A stretch of DNA of 64,000 nucleotides from Obesumbacterium proteus (GCF_001586165.1 NZ_CP014608.1:1550001-1614000); one strand, 5' to 3'; shown: positions 35,163 to 43,769, counted from the stretch's first letter. Translations and numbers: made by a program. The notes: generated by a model not told the origin, from the letters alone.

Positions 35163-35641
35163 TGAGCGCCTCCTGCGGATGGGAAGCGCAGAACCTGCTC
35201 ACAGGCGGTGACAAGCGCGCCGTTTTCACCCGACGCCTGACAGTTTTTCTGCCAAATGAGATCGCCGTTGGCGCTGTCTAACTGTGGTGTGAGCGATGCG
35301 GTTAATCCTTTTAACGCCTGTTGTCCTACCGCAGTGATAACGCCTTGAGACACGTTGAGACTGCTGACATGCGTTGTGCTTTTGCTTTGAGGGATACCAC
35401 TTGCACCGATGTTGCATTCAGAGAGGCTGCCTTGTTCCAGTGCGCACAGCTCAATCGCCGTTTTATAGGGCATCATGGCCTGTAACATGTCGGTCATTGC
35501 CGCTTTTTGGATATAGCTTTGGTACGCCGGAATGCCTGCGGCGCTGAGAATGGCGATGATGGCGATCACGACCATTAGCTCAATGAGGGTAAATCCGCTT
35601 TGATGATGGGCTATTAAGTGAGGAACCATTGTTTGCTGCAT
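35159..35641 (-). CDS. ppdD: Prepilin peptidase-dependent pilin (major type IV pilin)
   Basis: PpdD is the major pilin of the enterobacterial type IV pilus. The class III signal is clear: HHQSG followed by FTLIELMVVIAIIAILSAAG, with cleavage after Gly and the invariant Glu at +5. The rest is a C-terminal globular domain with two Cys pairs (ELCALEQGSLSEC and NCQASGENGALVTAC). The chosen ATG at 35641 has GGAGAC about 8 nt upstream; an ATG four codons later is possible. An open extension further upstream is not like any pilin leader. It is first in the operon with hofB and hofC. Confidence 0.94.
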   Translation of the reverse strand: MQQTMVPHLIAHHQSGFTLIELMVVIAIIAILSAAGIPAYQSYIQKAAMTDMLQAMMPYKTAIELCALEQGSLSECNIGASGIPQSKSTTHVSSLNVSQGVITAVGQQALKGLTASLTPQLDSANGDLIWQKNCQASGENGALVTACEQVLRFPSAGGAQ

Positions 35642-35822
35642 GATGAGTCTCCGCTGTGTTGTGCAGCGCAGCATGCAATGAGCGATCGTGGCAGCCAAGT
35701 GCTGAAGGATAAGACTGGAAAGGTGATTGACGAGAAATTCAAACCTGTTGCAGGTTTCCACGCCATATTGCGAACAGCGCCGCAATATGGCGTAGGGGAG
35801 TGCTTAACGTTTTAATCAGGTA

Positions 35823-36713
35823 CTACTGAAAGCGCATGGAGAGATCTAGCGCTTTGATGTGCTTGGTGAGGGCTCCGACCGAAATGAAATCAACGCCGGT
35901 TTCAGCAAACTCGCGCAGCGTTTCATCGGTCACATTGCCAGACACCTCTAGCTGAGCGAGATCGCCGGTAAGCGCCACGGCTTCACGCATCATATCGGTG
36001 GTGAAATTATCGAGCATGATAATATCGGCTCCGGCATCCAGCGCTTCTCTGAGCTCGTCGATGGATTCGACTTCCACTTCGACCGGCACATCGGTATGCA
36101 TCCAAAATGCTTGTTCGACGGCTTTTTTTATCGAACCTGCGGCGATGATGTGGTTTTCTTTAATTAGGAAAGCGTCAGAAAGCCCAAGGCGGTGGTTGCT
36201 CCCGCCGCCGCACAATACCGCATACTTCAGCGCGGTTCGCATCCCGGGGATGGTTTTTCGCGTGTCGAGCAGCTGCGTTTTTGTTCCGGCCAAAATCTTC
36301 ACATAGTGGCTGACCGTTGTTGATACGCCGCTGAGCGTTTGTAAAAAGTTCAACGCGGTTCTTTCGCCGGTTAGCAGGATGCGGGCAGGGCCGGTCAGTT
36401 TACACAGGCATTGATTTGGAACCAGTGTGTCACCATCTTTCACTTGCCACTCGATAGTGACTTTCCGCCCTAGTTGCAGAAAAACTTCTTCTAACCAGCG
36501 AACGCCGCAAAAAACGCCTGCTTCACGGGTGATGATGGTGGCGGTGGCTTCCCTATCGTTTGGCAATAGTTGCGCAGAGATATCACGGTCAGCGTCTACT
36601 TCGCCGCCCAAATCTTCTCGTAGAGCCAGAGACACCGCGTAAGGGATGTCGTTTTCAATACGTTCTAACAGCTCGGCTCGGCGCGTATCGGCGCTGTAGC
36701 GGCGTGTCGGCAT
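35823..36713 (-). CDS. nadC: Quinolinate phosphoribosyltransferase
   Basis: NadC makes nicotinate mononucleotide from quinolinate and PRPP in NAD synthesis. The 296-residue protein starts MPTRRYSADTRRAELLERI. It contains ALREDLGGEVDADRDISAQL, the substrate-binding arginine region TRKTIPGMRTALKYAVLCGG followed by SNHRLGL, and the late barrel segments EVEVESIDELREAL, IMLDNFT and VSGNVTDETL. E. coli NadC has 297 residues. It is transcribed leftward and is divergent from ampD. Confidence 0.97.
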   Translation of the reverse strand: MPTRRYSADTRRAELLERIENDIPYAVSLALREDLGGEVDADRDISAQLLPNDREATATIITREAGVFCGVRWLEEVFLQLGRKVTIEWQVKDGDTLVPNQCLCKLTGPARILLTGERTALNFLQTLSGVSTTVSHYVKILAGTKTQLLDTRKTIPGMRTALKYAVLCGGGSNHRLGLSDAFLIKENHIIAAGSIKKAVEQAFWMHTDVPVEVEVESIDELREALDAGADIIMLDNFTTDMMREAVALTGDLAQLEVSGNVTDETLREFAETGVDFISVGALTKHIKALDLSMRFQ

Positions 36714-36828
36714 AATAAAAACTCCGAAAGTAGCAGGTGATGACCTTTAGGCCATAAACCTGGACTGTTGATATAGGTCCAAGTATTAAGAATAATCATG
36801 CTACTCTGTTGCCGCTATAAGTACCATA

Positions 36829-36889
36829 TATAGCCGTCATACTTGAAGCTGCATCTGTGTTGGCTGCAACTCCAATTATATTGGCTATA
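36829..36889. repeat. Internally deleted ERIC element upstream of ampD
   Basis: CCGTCATACTTGAAGCTGC at 36834-36852, then TGTGTTGGCTGCA, match the left half of ERIC. This joins directly to ACTCCAATTATATTGG, the right end of the ERIC consensus, so roughly the central 70 bp are missing. The element is bounded by TATAGCC (36829-36835) and GGCTATA (36883-36889), which can pair. The join lies at a CTGCA that occurs in both halves of the consensus. It lies between divergent nadC and ampD, 35 bp before the ampD start. Confidence 0.75.
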
Positions 36890-36924
36890 GACAACACTCA
36901 TTCGGTCAGGAGTAGCAGTAAGAA

Positions 36925-37482
36925 ATGCGATTAGAAGACGGCTGGATTGTTGGCGTTGAGCGCGTGCCTTCGCCTCATTTTGACGATCGCCCAGATGGTG
37001 AAGAGCCGTCATTGCTGGTGGTTCATAATATTAGCTTACCGCCGGGTGAGTTTGGCGGGCCGTACATCAGCCAGCTGTTTAACGGGACATTACGTGCCGA
37101 TGAGCATCCTTTTTTTGCTGAAATTCAGCATTTACGCGTCTCAGCACACTGCCTGATACGCCGTGATGGAACGGTGATTCAATATGTGCCTTTTAATCGC
37201 CGAGCGTGGCATGCGGGAGTCTCTAGTTTTGAAGGGCGTGAACGCTGCAATGATTTTTCGATTGGAATTGAGTTAGAGGGCACGGATACCCAAGCGTTTG
37301 AGCCCGAGCAGTATCGCAAGCTGGCTGAAATTAACGCATTGCTGATGGATGAATACCCGATAACGCCTCAGCGTGTGACTGGACATAGCGATATTGCGCC
37401 AGGACGAAAAACCGATCCCGGGCCAATGTTTTTCTGGGATGAATATCGCCAGATTTTAAGTCGTTACATAAAAAATAAATAA
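36925..37482 (+). CDS. ampD: 1,6-anhydro-MurNAc-L-alanine amidase AmpD
   Basis: AmpD is a cytoplasmic zinc amidase that strips the peptide from recycled anhydro-muropeptides. Its loss raises the inducer of AmpR-controlled beta-lactamase. The 185-residue protein starts MRLEDGWIVGVERVPSPHFD. The zinc ligands are visible in LLVVHNISLP (His34 type), RAWHAGVSSFEGR, and VTGHSDIAPGRKTDPGPMF with the terminal His and Asp. CAGGAG precedes the ATG. It forms an operon with ampE, 20 bp downstream, and is preceded by the short ERIC. Confidence 0.97.
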   Translation: MRLEDGWIVGVERVPSPHFDDRPDGEEPSLLVVHNISLPPGEFGGPYISQLFNGTLRADEHPFFAEIQHLRVSAHCLIRRDGTVIQYVPFNRRAWHAGVSSFEGRERCNDFSIGIELEGTDTQAFEPEQYRKLAEINALLMDEYPITPQRVTGHSDIAPGRKTDPGPMFFWDEYRQILSRYIKNK

Positions 37483-37502
37483 AAAGTAGGGAGTTAAGAA
37501 GC

Positions 37503-38357
37503 ATGACTCTGTTTTCGTTGTTACTGGTATTAGCGTGGGAGCGTCTGTTTAAGCTCGGCCATCATTGGCAAATCGATCATCGCTTTGAGCCGATATTTCG
37601 CGTGGGCTCTGGTGCATCGTTGCCCAAAACATTGCTGATGGCGATCGTTTGGATGGTGGTGGTATTTGCCGCTTTGTGGGCCGCACACGGCATGTTCTTT
37701 GGTGTGCTGTCATTGGCGCTGTGGATCATTATCGCGCTGTTTTGTATTGGTGCCGGTGAGATCCGTAAGCACTATCGAGCCTATCTGGCTGCTGCGCGCA
37801 AAGGCGACGAGCATGCCACCGATCAGATGGCGACCGAGCTGGCATTGATTCATGGTTTGCCGACGGATTGCACGGCTGATGTTCGTTTACGTGAACTGCA
37901 AAATGCGCTGGTTTGGATTAACTTTCGTTTCTATCTCGCGCCGCTATTTTGGTTTGTGGTGGCCGGCCCGTATGGCCCCGTTGCATTAGCTGGATATGCC
38001 ATGCTGCGTGCTTACCAAACATGGCTAACACGTCAGGGTTCGCCGTTATTGCGTGCACAATCGGGCGTGGATTTGATACTGAACTGGCTTGATTGGATCC
38101 CCGTGCGTTTAGCCGGTGTGACCTATGCGCTGCTAGGCCATGGTGAAAGGGCACTGCCTGCATGGCTCGCGTCACTGGGGGATGTTCACACGTCGCAATA
38201 TAAAGTACTGACCAATTTGGCTCAGTTCTCCTTAGCGCGCGATCCGCATCTCGACCCGATTAAAACGCCGCGTGCGGCGGTAACATTAGCGCGAAAAATC
38301 ACCATGGTGCTGCTGGTGGTTGTGGCGTTGCTGACGATTTATGGGGCGTTAATGTAG
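37503..38357 (+). CDS. ampE: Regulatory signalling/membrane protein AmpE
   Basis: AmpE is an inner-membrane protein encoded with ampD; its biochemical role in beta-lactamase induction remains unclear. The 284-residue protein starts MTLFSLLLVLAWERLFKLG. It has four hydrophobic segments (about residues 40-75, 140-165, 190-205 and at the C-terminus) and the conserved VWINFRFYLAPLFWFV. The start has TAGGGAG upstream. It is followed by a block of structured non-coding DNA rather than by aroP as in E. coli. Confidence 0.94.
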   Translation: MTLFSLLLVLAWERLFKLGHHWQIDHRFEPIFRVGSGASLPKTLLMAIVWMVVVFAALWAAHGMFFGVLSLALWIIIALFCIGAGEIRKHYRAYLAAARKGDEHATDQMATELALIHGLPTDCTADVRLRELQNALVWINFRFYLAPLFWFVVAGPYGPVALAGYAMLRAYQTWLTRQGSPLLRAQSGVDLILNWLDWIPVRLAGVTYALLGHGERALPAWLASLGDVHTSQYKVLTNLAQFSLARDPHLDPIKTPRAAVTLARKITMVLLVVVALLTIYGALM

Positions 38358-38397
38358 GTGGCGTGGGGCTTCGCGCGCCATTCTATGTTAGGTCTGT

Positions 38398-38922
38398 GGA
38401 AGATTTCGTCCGCCGAATACACCGAGTTTCACATAGACATTGCGCTGGCGTCCGAGCAAGGCGGCTCAATCGCCGCCGCCTTGCATCCGGGCTTGGCACC
38501 GTTCTCCAGCCCGCTACGCGGGTTCCTTCATTACGTCATTCCGGCTTTAACGGAACGAACGACAATCGGCATCCATGCCTCCGTCGTTCTTTTGCCGACG
38601 TCCAGTCGGCAAATCCTAGCCTACATTCCTCCATTCAGCTGAAGAACAACGTGCCGGAAAACACCTAAAAACCAAAGACCAAAGACCAAAGACCAAACTC
38701 TATCTGGTTTCTTGTTTAAGTTTAGGCAACGAGAGCAGTGGAAACAGGATGTTTCCACTAGGGGAGGAGGCGCCAGGGATGGCGCATGCCGACCCGGCGC
38801 GAAAATGGCATCTCGGATAAAAGCGCGCGAGTTGAGAGCCCCCGCGCAACGGGGCTCTCATCGGACGCCTACTTCATTGGTTTCATAGGAGTATATTTGC
38901 TTACAGGCGGACGAAATCTTTC
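38398..38922. repeat. Structured non-coding block bounded by 17-bp inverted repeats
   Basis: GGAAGATTTCGTCCGCC at 38398-38414 recurs inverted, with 16 of 17 matches, at 38906-38922. A degraded third copy of the right end (CGGCAGACGAAACCTTAC) starts at 38945. Inside lie three short perfect hairpins: AGTGGAAAC/GTTTCCACT (38737-38759), GCGCC/GGCGC (38770-38785) and TGAGAGCCCC/GGGGCTCTCA (38833-38860). A 7-bp tandem repeat is also present. Open frames in the block have no recognisable protein features. It could be a degraded mobile element, a dispersed intergenic repeat or a structured RNA locus. Confidence 0.6.
38671..38697 (+). repeat. 7-bp tandem repeat (ACCAAAG)
   Basis: Three full copies of ACCAAAG and a six-base partial fourth occur in the non-coding block after ampE. 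It is a simple slippage-prone microsatellite. Confidence 0.9.
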
Positions 38923-38993
38923 ACACTTCTAACATATACAGTACCGGCAGACGAAACCTTACCCCACAAGTTGAATCGCCCCCAGATCCCCCC

Positions 38994-39944
38994 CTACCTA
39001 TTATCCCCCAACGGTTCCCCAAACACCGGCATCCCTTGTTCATCCCACGTAAAGGTTTTGATGCGCGTGTGGCGGTTTGGGTCATACAACGGATCGCCTT
39101 CGATTTCAGTGTAGTTACGCGCGTGGTAAACCAGTACGTCGTCGCCCTCTTTGGTTTGCGTAAAACTGTTATGCCCCGGACCAAATTGGCGGTTATGGCG
39201 TGCGGTGCCAAATACGGGCTTTTGCGCTTTATGCCACTGAGAGGCATCGAGAATATCAGCGCCGTCCTTCGCCCATAGCAGCCCCATGCAATAGTTTTCA
39301 TCGGTGGCGCTGGCGGAGTAGGTGATAAAAATTCTTCCTCCGTGACGAATGGCCGCTGGCCCTTCGTTGACCCAAAAGCCGCGTGTTTCCCATTCCAGTT
39401 CAGGCTTGCTCAGCATGACCGGCTGGCCTTTTATCGTCCATGCATTTTCAAGCTCAGCGAGGTAAAGATTAGAGTTGCCGTAAACCTCAGGATCTTTCTG
39501 CGCCCAAAGATAATAGCGTTTACCTTGGTATGCAAAACTGGTGGCGTCGAGTGAAAACGTATCCAATGGCGTGATGACTCTGCCTCGCTCAATCCAGTTT
39601 CCGCTTAGCGGATCGGCGTCGTTGCAGGTTAGAGCGAACATGCGATGCTGGAATAGCCCTTCTTTAATCTCTGGTGAATGCGCAGTGGCAAAATAAATCA
39701 CCCATTGTCCATTGAAGAAATGCAGCTCTGGCGCCCAAATTAGGTGGCTCATGGGGCCATTTTCTGGCTTGCGCCAAATGGTGACGGGTTTCGCGTCGGC
39801 CAGTTGTTCTAGCGTTTGGGCGCGCCGTAGCTCCAAGCGATCGTATTCGGGCACCGAAGCGATGAAGTAATACCAACCATCCTGATGCAAATGAATATAG
39901 GGATCGGCGCGCTGTTCAATCAGCGGGTTAGGAAAAACGGTCAT
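38994..39944 (-). CDS. Glycoside hydrolase family 43 protein (arabinosidase/xylosidase type)
   Basis: The 316-residue protein looks like a single five-bladed GH43 beta-propeller without a signal peptide, so it should act in the cytoplasm. The three GH43 acidic residues are visible: the base Asp in RADPYIHLHQDGWYYF near the N-terminus, the modulating Asp in LDATSFAYQGKRYYLW and the acid Glu in WVNEGPAAIRHGGRIF. It is much shorter than E. coli YagH (two-domain, 536 residues). It lies 25 bp after a sugar-cation symporter gene on the same strand, so the pair probably imports and cleaves arabinose- or xylose-containing oligosaccharides. The exact substrate cannot be read from sequence. Confidence 0.85.
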   Translation of the reverse strand: MTVFPNPLIEQRADPYIHLHQDGWYYFIASVPEYDRLELRRAQTLEQLADAKPVTIWRKPENGPMSHLIWAPELHFFNGQWVIYFATAHSPEIKEGLFQHRMFALTCNDADPLSGNWIERGRVITPLDTFSLDATSFAYQGKRYYLWAQKDPEVYGNSNLYLAELENAWTIKGQPVMLSKPELEWETRGFWVNEGPAAIRHGGRIFITYSASATDENYCMGLLWAKDGADILDASQWHKAQKPVFGTARHNRQFGPGHNSFTQTKEGDDVLVYHARNYTEIEGDPLYDPNRHTRIKTFTWDEQGMPVFGEPLGDNR

Positions 39945-39969
39945 GTATAGCTCCCTGATATTTCATGGA

Positions 39970-41373
39970 TTAAACGGTATGTGGCTTCGCCTGTTTGGCA
40001 TCGATTAGCGCATTGAGTTCTTGATAGTTTTCGCGACGTTTAGCCAGATCGCTCTGAATTTGAATCATCATGTTGCGGTCAACTTTCAATAGGCGAACAA
40101 CGCCTGCGGTAATCAAATAGCCAATTCCCGGAATGACGGTGAAAAGCAGGATAATGCCACCTACGGCGCTGTCGCTCTGACGTGCTGCACCGGCGTCGTA
40201 GCCGTAAGCTGAAAGTAAGAATCCCACCATCGCACCTGCCACGGCTAAGCCTACTTTGAGGAAGAATAGGTTGCCTGAGAAGCTGATCCCGGTGCTGCGC
40301 TTACCGGTTTTCCATTCGCCGTAGTCGTCAACGTCGGCCATCAGTGACCAGTGCAGCGGGGAAGGGAGCTGGTGCAGAATATTGAGCAAGAAATAGAGCA
40401 CCAGAACCAGAGTGGTCGCGTGTGGGTTTACCCAATAGAAGCCACAGGAGAAGAGTGCGAGCACGATATTAGTCCAGAAGAAGACCTTAAGTTTGCAGTA
40501 GCGATCGGTTAACGGTTTTGCCAGCGCACTGCCGAACATCATGCCAATCACGCCCAAACTGATAAACAGAGTGGCGAAATGCGTGCTTTTTTCCATTACC
40601 CATACGACGTAATACATGGTTGCGGCCATGCGAATAAAGCCCGGGCAGACGTTGCAGAACGTGAGCAGCAGAATACGTACCCACTGATCGTTCTTCCATA
40701 CGTCGCGTAAATCCTGCTTTAGCGCATCATTACTGGGAACGGCGGGTTTTATGCGCTCGCGAACGGTGGCAAAGCAGAACAGAAACATAAATAGGCCGAT
40801 CAGCGCCAGCACGCCCATCGCCATCTGATAGCCTTTTGCTTTATCTTCGCCGCCAAACCAATCCGCCATCGGCAGAAGGGTGGAAGACAAAATCAACGTG
40901 GCGATCCCAACCATGATGAAGCGGTAAGACTGGCAGGAAACGCGCTCTTTGGGATCGGCGGTGATCACGCCGCCCAGTGAGCAATAAGGAATATTGATGG
41001 CGGTGTAGGTCAGTGACATCAGGAAGTAGGTCACAAACGCATAGATAACTTTGCTGTTATAGGTCCATTCTGGCGTGGTAAACATCAATACGCTGAAAAT
41101 GACGTAAGGGAATGATACCCAGAGCAGATAAGGACGGAAACGCCCCCAGCGAGTTTGAGTGCGGTCGGCAATGGCGCCCATAATCGGGTCGGTAACGGCG
41201 TCCAAAACACGTACCGAAAGGAGCAACACGCCAACTAATGCGGGAGCTAAACCAAAGATATCGGTGTAGAAATAGCTCAGGAACATCATGATGGCGCTGC
41301 CGATCATGTTGCAACCAGCATCCCCCATTCCGTACCCGATCTTTTCTTTTACCGAGAGCTTGTTTTCATTCAT
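39970..41373 (-). CDS. GPH-family glycoside:cation symporter
   Basis: This MFS-like carrier of the GPH family (MelB, XynP, YicJ and YagG relatives) has about twelve membrane helices. The start at 41373 gives MNENKLSVKEKIGYGMGDAG, the typical family N-terminus, with GAGG 9 nt upstream; a GTG at 41388 would add five residues. DAVTDPIMGAIADRTQTRWG is the diagnostic cation and substrate motif after helix 2. The protein ends in a cytoplasmic tail of about 40 residues. It is the first gene of a two-gene unit with the GH43 hydrolase. The sugar is unproven; a xyloside or arabinoside is likely. Confidence 0.88.
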   Translation of the reverse strand: MNENKLSVKEKIGYGMGDAGCNMIGSAIMMFLSYFYTDIFGLAPALVGVLLLSVRVLDAVTDPIMGAIADRTQTRWGRFRPYLLWVSFPYVIFSVLMFTTPEWTYNSKVIYAFVTYFLMSLTYTAINIPYCSLGGVITADPKERVSCQSYRFIMVGIATLILSSTLLPMADWFGGEDKAKGYQMAMGVLALIGLFMFLFCFATVRERIKPAVPSNDALKQDLRDVWKNDQWVRILLLTFCNVCPGFIRMAATMYYVVWVMEKSTHFATLFISLGVIGMMFGSALAKPLTDRYCKLKVFFWTNIVLALFSCGFYWVNPHATTLVLVLYFLLNILHQLPSPLHWSLMADVDDYGEWKTGKRSTGISFSGNLFFLKVGLAVAGAMVGFLLSAYGYDAGAARQSDSAVGGIILLFTVIPGIGYLITAGVVRLLKVDRNMMIQIQSDLAKRRENYQELNALIDAKQAKPHTV

Positions 41374-41544
41374 GGCTAACATCCTCACATAGAAATTATT
41401 TAGCTATCTTGATGAGGATTATGTGCTCGTAAACCTTGATTCTATGGGTAAAGGTTTAGCTGGCGAGATGGATAAATGTGCTACTGACTTGGAACTGTGA
41501 ACGGGGTAACAATTTTTGCTTTCGCAAAGATAGCGCACCATAAA

Positions 41545-41572
41545 AATAAAGCCTCCGACATGCGGAGGCTCT
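41545..41572 (-). terminator. Terminator of aroP
   Basis: On the minus strand AGCCTCCG and CGGAGGCT (41550-41557 and 41563-41570) form a perfect stem and are followed by TTTATTTTTA. It lies just beyond the aroP stop. Confidence 0.9.
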
Positions 41573-41593
41573 AAGAGTATGAACATAAATCGC

Positions 41594-42991
41594 TTACGAG
41601 TGGCTGGATACGCTATTCGTATTGCGTTGGTTCCGCTGTTTTATGGCGTAGCCAATACCCAGAATAATCAGCCATACCGGTATCAGCAGCACGGAAATCT
41701 GAATGCCCGGCGTGAAGTACATGATGACTAAGATCCCGCACAGGAAGGCTAAGCACAGGTAGTTGCCGAACGGATACCAGAACGCCTGAAACTTAGGTAC
41801 CACGCCTTCACGATTTTTAGCCGCACGGAAACGCAGGTGCGCTAAGCTAATCATCGCCCAGTTGATCACCAGAGCAGAAACGACCAGCGCCATCAGCAGC
41901 TCAAAGGCTTTGCCCGGCATGATGTAGTTAATCAGCACGCACAGCAGGGTGGCGGCAGCCGAGAGCCCAATCGCTACGACGGGAACGCCGCGTCCATCGA
42001 CTTTCAGTAACGCTTTCGGCCCATTGCCCTGCTTGGCTAAACCAAACAACATGCGACTGTTGCAATACACGCAGCTGTTATAAACCGATAGGGCAGCGGT
42101 CAATACCACGATGTTTAGAATGGTGGCGACAACGTTGCTGTCTAATTCGTGGAAAATCATCACGAATGGACTGCCGCCTTCCACTACTTTGCCCCACGGA
42201 TAAAGCGAAAGCAGGATAGACAGAGAGCCAATATAGAAAAGCAGGATACGGTAAATAACCTGATTCGTGGCTTTAGGAATGCTTTTCTCTGGGTTATCGG
42301 CTTCGGCTGCGGTGATGCCAACCAGTTCTAATCCACCGAATGAGAACATGATAACGGCCATCGCCATGACCAGACCCATGGTGCCGTTAGGGAAGAATCC
42401 ACCTTGCTCCCACAGATTCGTCACGCTGGCTTCAGGCCCTGCGTGGCCGCTCAGTAAGAGCCATGCGCCGAACACAATCATGCCGATAATGGCGACGACT
42501 TTGATAATGGCAAACCAGAATTCCATTTCACCGTAGACTTTGACGTTCGCAAGGTTAATGGCGTTAATGGCGAGGAAGAAGACTGCCGCAGAAACCCATG
42601 TAGGGATATCGGGGAACCAGTACTGAACATAAATGCCGACGGCAGTAAGCTCTGCCATCGCCACGAGCACGTAAAGAACCCAATAGTTCCAGCCCGAGGC
42701 AAAACCTGCAAAGTTCCCCCAGTATTTAAAGGCAAAGTGGCTAAAAGACCCTGCTACAGGCTCTTCAACCACCATTTCACCCAATTGACGCATTATTAAG
42801 AACGCAATAAAACCACCAATTGCGTAGCCTAAAATAACGGACGGCCCCGCCATTTTGATGGTTTGTGCAATACCTAAAAACAGTCCGGTGCCGATGGCAC
42901 CACCCAGAGCAATCAGCTGAATATGGCGATTTTTCAATCCCCTTTTCAGTTGGTCGCCGTGAGGCTGAGCGCGATGTTGCTGATCACTCAT
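41594..42991 (-). CDS. aroP: Aromatic amino acid permease AroP
   Basis: AroP imports phenylalanine, tyrosine and tryptophan by proton symport. The protein of about 465 residues belongs to the APC family, with twelve helices. It shows LKRGLKNRHIQLIALGGAIG then TGLFLG at helix 1, GEMVVEEPVAGSFSHFA, SGWNYWVLYVLVAMAELTAV and SFGGLELVGITAAEADNPEK. The start at 42991 is preferred because an AGAGG lies directly against the alternative ATG at 43000. Two adjacent TyrR-like boxes lie upstream, which fits the known TyrR repression of aroP. Confidence 0.95.
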   Translation of the reverse strand: MSDQQHRAQPHGDQLKRGLKNRHIQLIALGGAIGTGLFLGIAQTIKMAGPSVILGYAIGGFIAFLIMRQLGEMVVEEPVAGSFSHFAFKYWGNFAGFASGWNYWVLYVLVAMAELTAVGIYVQYWFPDIPTWVSAAVFFLAINAINLANVKVYGEMEFWFAIIKVVAIIGMIVFGAWLLLSGHAGPEASVTNLWEQGGFFPNGTMGLVMAMAVIMFSFGGLELVGITAAEADNPEKSIPKATNQVIYRILLFYIGSLSILLSLYPWGKVVEGGSPFVMIFHELDSNVVATILNIVVLTAALSVYNSCVYCNSRMLFGLAKQGNGPKALLKVDGRGVPVVAIGLSAAATLLCVLINYIMPGKAFELLMALVVSALVINWAMISLAHLRFRAAKNREGVVPKFQAFWYPFGNYLCLAFLCGILVIMYFTPGIQISVLLIPVWLIILGIGYAIKQRNQRNTNSVSSHS

Positions 42992-43051
42992 GTCTTCCAT
43001 CCTCTAAATATGCCGGCCGAAAACGACCTCTGGCTCACTGTTACTGTCATT

Positions 43052-43092
43052 TGTAATTATTAAAATACGAAATGCGTAATTTATTGTTTACA
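43052..43092 (-). promoter_or_regulatory. Candidate TyrR boxes of aroP
   Basis: Two 18-bp sites resemble the TyrR consensus TGTAAA-N6-TTTACA. One is CGTAAT-N6-TTTACA at 43075-43092 (10 of 12 matches). The weaker one is TGTAAT-N6-AATACG at 43052-43069. Their centres are exactly 23 bp apart, the spacing known for adjacent weak and strong TyrR boxes. They lie 60-100 bp upstream of the aroP start. Confidence 0.6.
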
Positions 43093-43614
43093 TGGAATGC
43101 CAATTTGATTTGTTTTATTGGCTACCAATGACTTGAGAATAATGATAAGCGAAAGAAATTGCACCACATTTATAGCGTTAAATACCGATATAGATCACAG
43201 AGAGAGCTCAATGAGTTTTTGCTCATTCATTCAGAGAAAATGAGCATTGTTTATAAAATAGACGCTTTGAGCGAAATTGGCGAAAGAGACGAAAAAAAAG
43301 CAAAATTTTATAAAATGAAGCGTCGCTGGTGGAAATGCTTCTTTTGGAGGACGGCGACAATTATTGATTGGATAGATTTCATGCTGACCGAGCGAGTGGG
43401 GTTGGCAAACACCGCATAGCCGTGACTTCTTTACCTAATTTTACCTACCGCACGTAACATATTTATCTTCAAGCAATTAGCATTGTTAATACATATATGA
43501 ATTAAATAACTATTCATTAATTTGAATTGTTATGCGTATTTTGCACTGCTTTCACGCTTCAGCTTGAGTGCGTTTTAGTTTCAATAAAGTTAAAATGCTC
43601 TCACCCCTCGTAAA
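43093..43614. other. AT-rich intergenic region aroP/pdhR, with a doubtful small ORF
   Basis: This is the central part of the 860-bp divergent aroP-pdhR gap. A frame from TTG 43159 (or ATG 43240) to 43419 could encode 60-86 residues. They are rich in Lys and Trp (KMKRRWWKCFFWRTATIIDW) and have no family resemblance. The ATG has only a weak AGAGAAA upstream, so I do not call it a gene. Confidence 0.35.
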
Positions 43615-43625
43615 TGGTATTACCA
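43615..43625. promoter_or_regulatory. Upstream candidate PdhR half-operator
   Basis: TGGTATTACCA is an 11-bp perfect palindrome identical to the core of the stronger site at 43753-43769, with centres 141 bp apart. The flanks (AA and CG) do not extend the dyad. Confidence 0.5.
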
Positions 43626-43752
43626 CGTTACAGTTATAGTATTGCTGTGTTGTCTGAGTGACTTTGTTAAAAAATGCTCGCTTTCATGATTTCAATCAAA
43701 GCCTGTATGGACAGCAGGTGAATACTTTGTTACTTTAGCGTCACGTTTTTGA

Positions 43753-43769
43753 AATTGGTATTACCAATT
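43753..43769. promoter_or_regulatory. PdhR operator of the pdhR-aceEF operon
   Basis: AATTGGTATTACCAATT is a perfect 17-bp palindrome matching the known PdhR site (ATTGGTnnnACCAAT). It lies about 90 bp upstream of pdhR, consistent with pyruvate-relieved autorepression of the operon. Confidence 0.9.

Noticed and set aside
38358..38668. Two overlapping open frames of about 95-101 codons after ampE
   Set aside because: They overlap each other in different frames across a repeat-rich, hairpin-rich block and show no protein-like features.
43159..43419. Small ORF in the aroP-pdhR gap
   Set aside because: TTG or weakly supported ATG start and no recognisable family; kept only as a note.
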